From positions 1 through 42,419 of the forward strand of contig JAFUPA010000010.1 of the NCBI GenBank assembly GCA_017481575.1: a stretch of 42,419 nt of DNA, given 5' to 3'. How positions within the stretch are numbered: position 1 is the first letter of the stretch; every line of letters begins with the position of its first letter. The notes beneath the pieces were generated by a model, which had not been told where the DNA came from, did not search any database, and worked only from the letters and a program-made list of their open reading frames with translations. Both the position numbers and the translations under genes were made by a program. This stretch comes from Clostridia bacterium (GTDB taxonomy: Bacteria; Bacillota; Clostridia; Oscillospirales; Acutalibacteraceae). Positions 17,698 to 24,930 of the stretch are shown piece by piece.

Positions 17698-18216
17698 TTA
17701 TTTAAACTGCTTTGAAACGGCACGCACAAGCAAATAATAAACGGGTGTGAGAACAACCGTGTAAAGTGCCGAAGTGAAATAATATCTGAAATATGTAAAA
17801 AGCGGCGAGGCGATTGCTTCAAAATCCGTGTATACAAGGAAAAGCAGAGCCGTGTAAATAAAAGCCGCTACCGATGTCATAATCGTTGCGCAAAGCAGGT
17901 TGTTTCGCATAAGGTAGGTTATAAGAGAGCCTGCAACAAAGCCGATTACCGTAAAAAACAAGGAGTTGAAAACTGCAGATTGCGAGCTGAACGCATCAAG
18001 CATAACTCCCGAAAAAAGTCCGAAAAATATTCCTGCAAATTCACGCTCAAACATTGCAATACAGATAGTAAGAGGTATCAGCAACATTGCGTGAACGTCA
18101 AACGGAGCAGGGAAGAGACCGCCCGTGTTCTGAAAAGCAAAGGTAAGCATTGCAAGTGCCGCAAGGATTGCACGTCGTATGAGTGTTTTTTTATCGAGTC
18201 TGCCGATGAAATCCAT
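17698..18216 (-). CDS. mreD: Rod shape-determining protein MreD
   Basis: Polytopic membrane subunit of the rod elongation machinery. The 172-residue product has about five hydrophobic segments (for example LAALAMLTFAF and LTICIAMF) and the family-like stretch FAGIFFGLFSGVMLDAF. It is recognised mainly from size, hydrophobicity and position between mreC and pbp2. Gaps on both sides are about 20 bases. Confidence 0.88.
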   Translation of the reverse strand: MDFIGRLDKKTLIRRAILAALAMLTFAFQNTGGLFPAPFDVHAMLLIPLTICIAMFEREFAGIFFGLFSGVMLDAFSSQSAVFNSLFFTVIGFVAGSLITYLMRNNLLCATIMTSVAAFIYTALLFLVYTDFEAIASPLFTYFRYYFTSALYTVVLTPVYYLLVRAVSKQFK

Positions 18217-18235
18217 ACCGTGCTTTCCTTTCCTT

Positions 18236-19093
18236 TTAATCTGTTATGGTAACTACTCCCTGACCGTCAAAGCTTTTGATGATGAAAACCTCTGAAAGCT
18301 CTGCAATGTCAACCGCAGAACGCACCGTAGCGTAGGAGGAGATGCCGTCCTTTGCATCTTCAAGCTCAACAACCGTGCCTACTATAAGGTCTTTAGGGTA
18401 AATTCCGCCGCTGCCCGACGTGCAGATAATTCCGTTGGGTGAAATTGCGGTTTCGGTTTTAAGACCCGGGATTTTGCAGTAAACTCTGTCCTTCGAGTTG
18501 CCTGTGCCGCCCGTGTAGCCGACCTCACCCGTATATGTTTCGTAAACACCGACATTGACGTTCGGGTTTGCAATTGTGCTCACTGTGCAGGTCGCAGGCG
18601 AAACAGATGTTATAACGCCGACAAGGTTTGTCCCGTAAATAACGGGGTCGTTGACTTCAATGTCGTCAATCGAGCCCTTGCTCAATGTAAAGGACTCATA
18701 CGGGTCCGTTGAATCTCTTGAAATTATGGTTGCGCTTTCAAAGATGAAATCGGGATTTTCTTCCTTAACACCGAGGAAATCCTCATAGGTTTCAAGCTTC
18801 TTTTTAGCCTCGTTGTAGCCGATAATCTCCTGCTGATACTGCTCAATCTGCATTTTAAGCTCGGCATTCTCGTCTGCAAGTGTAGCCGAGGACTTGAAAT
18901 TGTCGTTAAAGTTAGCAAACTTGTAGCTTAAATATGCGGAAACACGCTGAAGCGGATACAAAACCGTGCTTGTCGCTGAGGAAAGGGGAGTATTATTGCT
19001 GTGAGAGAAAGCTGCAATAACCGCACCGAGAATTATCGCCACGACAACGCAAACAAATGCTTTTAATGCTCTACTTCTGAAAAATCTGTTCAT
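18236..19093 (-). CDS. mreC: Rod shape-determining protein MreC
   Basis: Bitopic membrane protein that links MreB to the wall synthases outside the cell. The 285-residue product has a membrane helix at about residues 10-28, a coiled coil near residues 65-100 and the extracellular beta domain with VIYGTNLVGVITSVSPATCTV and a late GSGGIYPKDLIVGTV segment. ATG at 19093 follows GGAGGTGAAG. It is 46 bases after mreB. Confidence 0.93.
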   Translation of the reverse strand: MNRFFRSRALKAFVCVVVAIILGAVIAAFSHSNNTPLSSATSTVLYPLQRVSAYLSYKFANFNDNFKSSATLADENAELKMQIEQYQQEIIGYNEAKKKLETYEDFLGVKEENPDFIFESATIISRDSTDPYESFTLSKGSIDDIEVNDPVIYGTNLVGVITSVSPATCTVSTIANPNVNVGVYETYTGEVGYTGGTGNSKDRVYCKIPGLKTETAISPNGIICTSGSGGIYPKDLIVGTVVELEDAKDGISSYATVRSAVDIAELSEVFIIKSFDGQGVVTITD

Positions 19094-19139
19094 ACCGCTT
19101 CACCTCCGTTTTGCAGTTATATATTTTTGTTTAATTATA

Positions 19140-20126
19140 TTAATGGTGCTTTTCGAGGCAGATGCCCGTACCCTCAACCACGCAGTCGAGCGGATTGTCG
19201 GAAATTGTAACGGGGATTTTAACTTCCTTTTCGATAAGCTTGTCAAGACCACGCAGAAGTGCGCCGCCGCCCGTAAGAGTAATTCCACCGTCAATGATGT
19301 CGGCTGAAAGCTCGGGGGGAGTGTTCTCAAGAGTTGTGCGGATAGCGTCAAGCACCTGGCTGATGCTGTCCTTAAGAGCCTCACGGATTTCCTCTGCGGA
19401 AACCTCAACGTCCTTGGGAAGTCCGTCAACAAGGTTTCTGCCCTTGACGTTCATAGCGCCTTCGCCCTCGTAGGGGTAAGCGGAGCCAATCTGAATTTTA
19501 ATGTCCTCTGCGGTTCTTTCACCGATAAGAAGACTGTATTTCTTTCTTATGTAGTTGATGATTGCCTCGTCGTAGCTGTCGCCCGCAACCTTAACGGAGC
19601 GAGAAGTTACAATATCACCGAGAGCAACAACAGCAACCTCTGCCGTGCCGCCGCCGATGTCAACAATCATTGAGCCCTTTGCCGCTTCAACGGGCAGACC
19701 TGCACCGATAGCTGCCGCCATGGGCTGTTCAATAAGGCTGACGTATCTTGCACCTGCGCTCTTTGCGGCATCGTTAACCGCACGGCGCTCAACCTCGGTA
19801 ACACCCGACGGAACGCAGATCATAACTCTTGTTTTGCTGAAGGGTGAAGCGGTAACAGCCTTACGGATGAATTTGCGAAGCATCTCTGCCGTTGCGTCAA
19901 AGTCTGCAATAACACCGTTGCGCAAGGGACGTACTGCACCGATTGAGCCCGGTGTTCTGCCTATCATATCCTTTGCCTCCGAGCCGACCGCAACAACACG
20001 CACGGGGTTGTATCGCTGGTCAACCGCAACAACTGACGGCTCACGGATAATAATACCTTTACCCTTAACAAAAACGAGGGTGTTGGCTGTGCCCAAGTCT
20101 ATACCTATGTCCTGTGAAAACAACAT
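19140..20126 (-). CDS. mreB: Rod shape-determining actin homologue MreB
   Basis: Bacterial actin that forms membrane-bound filaments and directs side-wall growth. The 328-residue product has phosphate-1 GIDLGTANTLVFVKGKGI near the N-terminus, phosphate-2 DIGGGTAEVAVVALGDIV near residue 160 and the adenosine motif TGGGALLRGLDKLI near residue 285. The N-terminal MLFSQDIGID is typical. It lies 18 bases after the lipoprotein gene, so the two share a message. Confidence 0.97.
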   Translation of the reverse strand: MLFSQDIGIDLGTANTLVFVKGKGIIIREPSVVAVDQRYNPVRVVAVGSEAKDMIGRTPGSIGAVRPLRNGVIADFDATAEMLRKFIRKAVTASPFSKTRVMICVPSGVTEVERRAVNDAAKSAGARYVSLIEQPMAAAIGAGLPVEAAKGSMIVDIGGGTAEVAVVALGDIVTSRSVKVAGDSYDEAIINYIRKKYSLLIGERTAEDIKIQIGSAYPYEGEGAMNVKGRNLVDGLPKDVEVSAEEIREALKDSISQVLDAIRTTLENTPPELSADIIDGGITLTGGGALLRGLDKLIEKEVKIPVTISDNPLDCVVEGTGICLEKHH

Positions 20127-20144
20127 AACAAAAACTCCTAAAAA

Positions 20145-20891
20145 TTATTCTGCCGAAGTATCAATGTCTTCCTCGATTGCTTCCTCTGTTGAGGGTGCAG
20201 TAGGTCTTACACCGCCGAGGTCCTTGAGAGTGTATGCCTTTGCAATAAGCTCTTTGATTTCATCTTCCGTGAAGCAGTCATCACACGCATAAGCCTCAAT
20301 TTCAAAAGCGGCAAGACCTCTTTCAACAAGGTAGTAGTAGAATGTGCCGCCCTCGTTTAATGTACGGTAAGAGATAGCCTTTGCAGACAGACCGCAGATT
20401 TCTGTTTCGTATTCCTTAAGGTCGTCAAACTCTGTTCTTGCTTCAACAAGCCAGCGTACGGGACCTCTGTAGTTTTCATAAAGTGTCTCGTTAGCCGCCA
20501 TAACGTCAAAACGAACGTCAACCTGACACTGTGCCTTGTTCATATCAAGACACTCGCCATTGTGCTGAATTGAAAGCTTGTCGTTGGCGCTGAAGTTTAT
20601 CCACTTGCTCGGCACATCAAGCTTTATAAAGGTGTTTTCTATTTTATCGCCCTTTTTGTTTGTAACTCTGTCAGGGAAGATAAAGCTTTTGGTCTGGGTT
20701 TCACCGTCTTCATCAGTAACAACTTCGTAAACTCCGCCGTACTCATTCTGGACAAAGTTGCCCTTTTTGTCGGTAAGAAGAACGTGCTCTTGACCGTTCT
20801 CGTCAACAACGACATTCTTTTTACTGCACGCAGTAAAAGTGATTGAAAGGAGAATTACCAATACTGAAATTATAGCAATTGATTTTTTCAC
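20145..20891 (-). CDS. Putative lipoprotein upstream of mreB
   Basis: Not assigned to a known family. The 248-residue product starts MKKSIAIISVLVILLSITF and has the lipobox FTAC with Cys at residue 22, so it is probably anchored to the outer face of the membrane. The mature part is acidic, with a central segment containing CLDMNKAQC and CDDC, and ends in a Ser/Thr/Glu-rich tail. The start is GTG at 20891. It is the first gene of the mreBCD-pbp2 operon, with a good promoter upstream, which suggests a wall or cell-shape link by position only. Confidence 0.75.
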   Translation of the reverse strand: MKKSIAIISVLVILLSITFTACSKKNVVVDENGQEHVLLTDKKGNFVQNEYGGVYEVVTDEDGETQTKSFIFPDRVTNKKGDKIENTFIKLDVPSKWINFSANDKLSIQHNGECLDMNKAQCQVDVRFDVMAANETLYENYRGPVRWLVEARTEFDDLKEYETEICGLSAKAISYRTLNEGGTFYYYLVERGLAAFEIEAYACDDCFTEDEIKELIAKAYTLKDLGGVRPTAPSTEEAIEEDIDTSAE

Positions 20892-20927
20892 AAAAAACGC
20901 CTACTTTACAATTTTATTCAGTTTAAT

Positions 20928-20956
20928 AGTATAACATTACACAGTCAAAAAGTCAA
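20928..20956 (-). promoter_or_regulatory. Promoter for the lipoprotein-mreBCD operon
   Basis: On the minus strand TTGACT (20951-20956) and TATACT (20928-20933) are separated by exactly 17 bases, near the sigma-A consensus. It points away from the tRNA promoter at 20978-21006, so the two are divergent. Confidence 0.8.
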
Positions 20957-20977
20957 TGCACAAAGAGGCATTTATGG

Positions 20978-21006
20978 TTGACAATAAAGGTGGTTTTTGG
21001 TAGAAT
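20978..21006 (+). promoter_or_regulatory. Promoter of the tRNA-Arg locus
   Basis: Perfect -35 TTGACA (20978-20983), 17-base spacer, -10 TAGAAT (21001-21006). The start would be about 21013, twelve bases before the tRNA half gene. Confidence 0.85.
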
Positions 21007-21024
21007 ATCAATACTTGAAAATAT

Positions 21025-21071
21025 GTCTTCGTAGCTCAGATGGATAGAGCGTTCGCCTCCTAAGCGGGTGT
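21025..21071 (+). pseudogene. Truncated tRNA-Arg (anticodon CCU), 5' half only
   Basis: The stretch has the acceptor 5' strand GTCTTCG, a D arm with GCTC/GAGC, and an anticodon arm with loop CTCCTAA giving anticodon CCT. After the anticodon stem (GCGGG) the variable loop, T arm and acceptor 3' strand (expected CGAAGAC) are missing. Instead a hairpin GGTGTTT/AAACACC and unrelated sequence follow. It lies directly behind a strong promoter, so it may still be transcribed. Confidence 0.8.
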
Positions 21072-21129
21072 TTTAACAAACACCTTTGCAAAAAGGTAAA
21101 TGGTAATCTGTTTGAATTGTATAGTATAT

Positions 21130-21206
21130 GCGCTTGTACCTCAGCAGGATAGAGGGTCCGCCTCCTAAGCGGAACGCCCCCGGTTCGAATCCGGGCAAGC
21201 GCGCCA
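21130..21206 (+). tRNA. tRNA-Arg (anticodon CCU)
   Basis: Complete cloverleaf: acceptor GCGCTTG/CAAGCGC, D stem CCTC/GAGG, anticodon stem TCCGC/GCGGA with loop CTCCTAA (anticodon CCT), T stem CCCGG/CCGGG with TTCGAAT loop, and encoded GCCA end. It reads AGG arginine codons. It lies 59 bases after the truncated copy and probably shares its promoter. Confidence 0.97.
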
Positions 21207-21207
21207 A

Positions 21208-21250
21208 AAAGTGCCGAGAAATCAAGGTTTCTCGGCACTTTCACTTTTTA
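21208..21250 (+). terminator. Terminator after tRNA-Arg
   Basis: A 14-bp stem AAAGTGCCGAGAAA/TTTCTCGGCACTTT with a six-base loop starts two bases after the tRNA CCA end and is followed by a T-rich run broken by CAC. Confidence 0.85.
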
Positions 21251-21254
21251 TTAC

Positions 21255-21288
21255 TCACTCATTTTCTTGAGTGATTTTTTTGTTTTTT
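21255..21288 (+). terminator. Second terminator hairpin
   Basis: TCACTCA pairs with TGAGTGA (21255-21274) and runs into TTTTTTTGTTTTTT. Two terminators in a row seal the tRNA transcript from the island beyond. Confidence 0.75.
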
Positions 21289-21323
21289 AAGGGTAAAACA
21301 AGTTCGAACTTTTACCATATCCC

Positions 21324-21390
21324 GATTAGCTGGAAATTAGCAGAAAATCGGCGTTTTGCTAATCGCCTGCTAATCGGATTTTTAGCAAAA
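21324..21390. repeat. Left-boundary GCTAAT repeats of the AT-rich island
   Basis: Two direct copies of GCTAATCG lie at 21358 and 21369, an 11-base period, with an inverted copy GATTAGC at 21324-21330 and related TTAGC pieces between. A matching pair with the same 11-base period lies at 24161 and 24172. The ten bases TTTGCTAATC are identical at 21355 and 24169. Such paired repeats resemble recombinase arm sites; no integrase gene is present. Confidence 0.5.
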
Positions 21391-21440
21391 TCCTACTAAT
21401 TTGCACAGGCGTATGTTCTATCCATTTGTAAAACTATGTT

Positions 21441-22322
21441 TTATACTAAAACATCTTCACCTGATAGTAACTTTTCTACATCAGTTATATCACGAATCAA
21501 AACGTCTTGAGATTCCAAAAAGTTCCTACTATCTTTTGTTAATTTTGCATTATCAATGATTAAAACGGGGATATATCCATTTTCAACAGCATTTCTACTA
21601 TTGTTCACAAACATTTGGATATCATCTCGTCTAATAAATCTGCCATTTGCCAACTTTATTTCTATAACATACTTCTTTTTACATTTCACAATCAGCATAT
21701 CAGCCGTGACAAATTCTTGTGGCAAGTTTGGATAAGTATAAACTTTATAGCCTTGATTTTCAAAAGCATATTTAAATAATGTTTCTCTTGTAATACCAGT
21801 ATCCAATGAACACAACGCTTGGTACAATTTGTTGGGGCTAATTTTAATTAATGCAGTACATTCGTCATTGTAATAATCCAATCCTATCAACAGGTCCCCA
21901 CAAATATTAAATCTACCATGTGCGAGACAATTACGCACATGTCTCAACAAGCACATACTTTTGGTTTCATTATCGGATGATTTACCCAAAATCAGCTCTT
22001 GGCAATTTATACAAAGAGTTGGTTCATTATCTTTTATGTAACGACTTAACTGAGAAGGATTTTTTTCACATACAACTTTATTGACATCAAAATTTATTAA
22101 CTTTAATAAATATTCAAAGCAAAATTGATCATATAATTTCTTGGAAATAATTTCATAACTAAAACCTGTATTTTCCGATTGATATGATGTCTTCACTCCC
22201 GGAACATACCATAGCAACATTTTTAAAGACTTTTCTAAATCGCTTGTTAACTCTATCGGCTTTTTTGTGTGCTTTAAACTATATGTTATTATATCGGGAT
22301 TTTTACAACATTTATTTTTCAT
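21441..22322 (-). CDS. HEPN-like and PD-(D/E)XK nuclease fusion protein
   Basis: Not a recognised named protein; motifs suggest a two-part nuclease. With the start at 22322 (293 residues), residues 125-137 hold an RNCLAHG motif (Arg 130, His 135), the R-x4-H signature of HEPN ribonucleases. Residues 180-260 resemble an Mrr-like PD-(D/E)XK core: Asp 208, then Glu 221 and Lys 223 as EIK, followed by a Gln in DDIQMF. There are no membrane helices. A longer form from ATG 22409 is possible but would overlap the previous gene and lacks a close ribosome site. It lies 64 bases after the YD-repeat gene in the same AT-rich island. Defence or abortive infection is a plausible inference, not shown. Confidence 0.7.
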   Translation of the reverse strand: MKNKCCKNPDIITYSLKHTKKPIELTSDLEKSLKMLLWYVPGVKTSYQSENTGFSYEIISKKLYDQFCFEYLLKLINFDVNKVVCEKNPSQLSRYIKDNEPTLCINCQELILGKSSDNETKSMCLLRHVRNCLAHGRFNICGDLLIGLDYYNDECTALIKISPNKLYQALCSLDTGITRETLFKYAFENQGYKVYTYPNLPQEFVTADMLIVKCKKKYVIEIKLANGRFIRRDDIQMFVNNSRNAVENGYIPVLIIDNAKLTKDSRNFLESQDVLIRDITDVEKLLSGEDVLV

Positions 22323-22386
22323 TTCACCTTTACCTATCTTTCTATTAACACAAACACGATTATGATATTTAATTGTTTTGGTTCGA

Positions 22387-24027
22387 TTATTCTCTATATA
22401 CCGGAACATATGTATATTTTATGTCTTCTTCACTGGTATTTTGTTCTTCAATCAAATTACCATTGTTATCATATATGTAATTTTTTATATTATGCTCACC
22501 ATTTGTCTCCCTAACCAATTTGTCTCTTTCATATTCATAAGTTATTATGTTTTCAACCTTTTCGTTTACTGTTTTTGTTGCTTTAATTATTTGATTGCTA
22601 GAATTATATTCGTAATTATAAACCCAGTCTAATTTATAATATCCAAGTGTTTTATTAAGAGAATTTATGAAATCATCATAATCTATACTTTTTAATAAAG
22701 ATATAACAAAACCCCTATCGTCCGCAGGAGAATATGATGATTTTTTTGTGCAATTTCCGTTAATATCATATGCATACGTGTTTATGTAATTAAAACTACT
22801 TTGTATATTCATACTATACTCTGCTACCAATTGATTTTTCTCATTATAGAGATATTTATATTCATAAGAATCTTCTTCTGTTGAACTTATTGATGATGTT
22901 ATTTGCTTGATTTTATTGTTGTTCTCATCATAAAAATATTCTCTTCTCCATTCATGTCCATCATCATTACTAATTTCTCGTTCTAATATTAGATTTCCTT
23001 TCGAGTCATATTCATATGTAATCATATTCGATCCTGATCTTTCTGCAATTAGACGATCAAAAGAATCATATTCATATGTATATATGGTAGAGTAATTGTG
23101 ATATTCGATTACATTCCCTTTTTCATTATAAAACTTTTTATAATTATCTCCCTCTTCTGAAAATAAAACAAAATCAAAACTTTTCAAATATGTTTCGCTG
23201 TCTTTATAGTTTTTCAATTTGGCAAAAAGATCGTATGCGGCTTGATATTGTTGGCTTTCAAGCAACTCCTTCGCTTTTGAATATTCTATACTTGGCTGAA
23301 TTATACAAGGATTAATCCAAAAGCAAAAAAGAGAAATAAGAACGCCTATTGAACCTATTATCGAAATTGTTGCAACTATTTTTTTAGAATTAATTTTGAT
23401 CTTTTTTCTCAGTTTAACCACATTTGTTGAAAACACTTTCCTTACAAATTGTTCGCTTTGGGTAAAAATTGCATTTTCATTTAAAACTTTGGTTTGTTCT
23501 TCATAATTATCGTTAATTTGATTATTTTTAGCGGCACTTCTGTCTCCTTTCAGAACGCAACACATATCTTGATTGTTCTTTATGAAAAGAAATTTATATG
23601 TATCTGCTGCTGTTGAAATAGATATACTGGCAAATGTGTCAGACACACTTATCGCATTTATTTGATTTAACGAAATTACGATTTTTTTATTATATTTCGC
23701 TGTTCCCTCAACATATTCATTATAAACTGTTAATTCACACGACGAACCGCTATTTAAAATAGTAATAAGAATTATTGAAATAATTAAAGATACGATAGCT
23801 AGATAAAAAGTAACAATCTCATAAATCTCAGTTTGTGCAAAGCTATGCGTTTCAAATTGAAATAAAGATGGCATAGTGGTTACTGTATCCCAGTTGCTTT
23901 CGGATATGTACATACCAAAGGTAATAACAAACATAAAAATTGATATTACTACAAAAAGTCCAATTATGCCCTTTAGCACTTTAATTTTGTCATTATCTCT
24001 CAAACTTTTATATACAAACTTGTCCAT
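22387..24027 (-). CDS. Membrane protein with PH-like domain and extracellular YD (RHS) repeats
   Basis: Function unknown. The 546-residue product has two N-terminal membrane helices (about 18-40 and 70-91), a cytosolic segment resembling a bacterial PH domain (about 98-155) and a third helix (about 216-238). A TPR-like motif follows (AKELLESQQYQAAYDLF, then KDSETYL). From residue 300 to the end run about eight YD repeats of the YEYDSKGNLI type found in RHS proteins, predicted outside the cell. No toxin tip or RHS core-cleavage motif is seen. The ribosome site GAGGTG is five bases before the ATG. AT-rich codon use differs from nearby genes. It probably shares a message with the nuclease-like gene downstream. 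Confidence 0.78.
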   Translation of the reverse strand: MDKFVYKSLRDNDKIKVLKGIIGLFVVISIFMFVITFGMYISESNWDTVTTMPSLFQFETHSFAQTEIYEIVTFYLAIVSLIISIILITILNSGSSCELTVYNEYVEGTAKYNKKIVISLNQINAISVSDTFASISISTAADTYKFLFIKNNQDMCCVLKGDRSAAKNNQINDNYEEQTKVLNENAIFTQSEQFVRKVFSTNVVKLRKKIKINSKKIVATISIIGSIGVLISLFCFWINPCIIQPSIEYSKAKELLESQQYQAAYDLFAKLKNYKDSETYLKSFDFVLFSEEGDNYKKFYNEKGNVIEYHNYSTIYTYEYDSFDRLIAERSGSNMITYEYDSKGNLILEREISNDDGHEWRREYFYDENNNKIKQITSSISSTEEDSYEYKYLYNEKNQLVAEYSMNIQSSFNYINTYAYDINGNCTKKSSYSPADDRGFVISLLKSIDYDDFINSLNKTLGYYKLDWVYNYEYNSSNQIIKATKTVNEKVENIITYEYERDKLVRETNGEHNIKNYIYDNNGNLIEEQNTSEEDIKYTYVPVYRE

Positions 24028-24159
24028 AAAAACACCTCATCGATATCTTTTGAAATATTATAACACAATCTTATTAAAACATAAAGATATTAAATAACAT
24101 TTCAAGTCAGTTAATAAAACAAACTGATAATATTATCTCTACACCAAATTCAAACTATC

Positions 24160-24178
24160 TGCTAATTGTTTGCTAATC
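24160..24178. repeat. Right-boundary GCTAAT repeats of the AT-rich island
   Basis: Two direct copies of TGCTAAT eleven bases apart. The second sits in TTTGCTAATC, identical to the left-boundary copy at 21355-21364. Confidence 0.5.
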
Positions 24179-24241
24179 AAACGCTGTAAAACAAAATAAA
24201 ATCAGCAATAACGGCGCAACACAAGATAACACATTAACCTT

Positions 24242-24269
24242 AAAAATCCCCTGATAGCAGGGGATTTTT
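24242..24269. terminator. Bidirectional terminator hairpin
   Basis: Perfect 12-bp stem AAAAATCCCCTG/CAGGGGATTTTT with loop ATAG. T-runs lie at the 3' side on both strands, so it can stop the kinase operon coming from the right. Confidence 0.75.
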
Positions 24270-24288
24270 AGGTATTACAGGGGATACG

Positions 24289-24324
24289 AAAGCCGCAGCA
24301 GAATTTAAATCTTGCTACGGCTTT
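24289..24324. terminator. Hairpin next to the kinase gene end
   Basis: AAAGCCGCAGCA pairs with TGCTACGGCTTT with one G-T mismatch; the plus strand continues GTTTTATT. It may act as a weak terminator or a 3' stabilising stem for the kinase message. Confidence 0.5.
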
Positions 24325-24327
24325 GTT

Positions 24328-24918
24328 TTATTCATTTTCAATCTTTATAATCATATCACACCGCTGTCCGACGTGCATTTTTGAAAAATACTCTCTCTCG
24401 AGCGGTATCCATTTGCTGAAAAATCTTTCGGCTTCTTCGGCAGAGTTGCGTTTTAAAATCCTCTCTCTCTGCAATTCGGGTGAGATGTCAAGAAACACCG
24501 CAAGGTCGTAGTATTCTGCAAGGGTCGGGTGCATTGAATAAGCGCCCTCAATCACGGTCAGCTTTTCGGGTTTTATCTCGGTGAAAGGGGAGATGGTAAA
24601 CGTTGCACAGTCAAATCGACGGTAGTTTATGGTTTCGTTTCTTTTAAGAGGACGAAGCACCTCTTCAAGGAAACGCTCTCTGTCAAGGTTGCCGCCGACC
24701 TCGGCATATCGCTCGGGCGTGCGCTGTTCGGGTCGCAGGAAAAAGTCGTCCGTATGCAAAACCGTGCAACCGTAAATTTCGTTGAGAATTCCGCTCAATG
24801 TGGTTTTGCCGCTTGCACTTCCGCCGTCAATTGCAAGGACTACAGAGCCGTTTTTCAGCATTTCGTCCAGTTTTTCAAAAAGAGGCAGAAACGGAATATA
24901 TTTTTCGTTATTTTCCAT
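24328..24918 (-). CDS. Uridine kinase-like P-loop kinase
   Basis: P-loop kinase of the uridine kinase/phosphoribulokinase superfamily, likely to phosphorylate a nucleoside or small vitamin-like alcohol. The 196-residue product has Walker A DGGSASGKTT near residue 31, HTDDFFLRP near residue 55 and a Walker B-like LTVIEGAYSMHP near residue 120; ERILKRN could be the lid. It starts 12 bases after the ECF S-component gene, suggesting that it traps the substrate brought in by that transporter. The true substrate cannot be told from the sequence. Confidence 0.82.
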   Translation of the reverse strand: MENNEKYIPFLPLFEKLDEMLKNGSVVLAIDGGSASGKTTLSGILNEIYGCTVLHTDDFFLRPEQRTPERYAEVGGNLDRERFLEEVLRPLKRNETINYRRFDCATFTISPFTEIKPEKLTVIEGAYSMHPTLAEYYDLAVFLDISPELQRERILKRNSAEEAERFFSKWIPLEREYFSKMHVGQRCDMIIKIENE

Positions 24919-24930
24919 AGTAACTCCAAC

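Larger units (their letters stand above)
24028..24327. other. Intergenic region with island right boundary and two terminator hairpins
   Basis: This 300-base gap holds, from left to right, the leader of the YD-repeat gene with a TATAAT on the minus strand near 24057, an AT-rich stretch, GCTAAT repeats at 24161 and 24172 (11-base period, matching the left boundary), and two hairpins listed separately. No further gene is seen. Confidence 0.6.

Noticed and set aside
19645-20292. 215-residue frame opposite mreB
   Set aside because: It is antisense to mreB, with Ser/Thr/Pro-rich composition typical of a mirror frame.
21060-21130. Group I intron interrupting a tRNA-Arg(CCU)
   Set aside because: Such introns exist in this tRNA, but the gap is only about 60 bases and the second copy is a complete tRNA with a different acceptor stem, so there is no matching 3' exon.
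22387-24027. RHS/polymorphic toxin
   Set aside because: YD repeats are present, but there is no RHS core box, no variable toxin tip and no adjacent immunity gene; the repeats run to the C-terminus.
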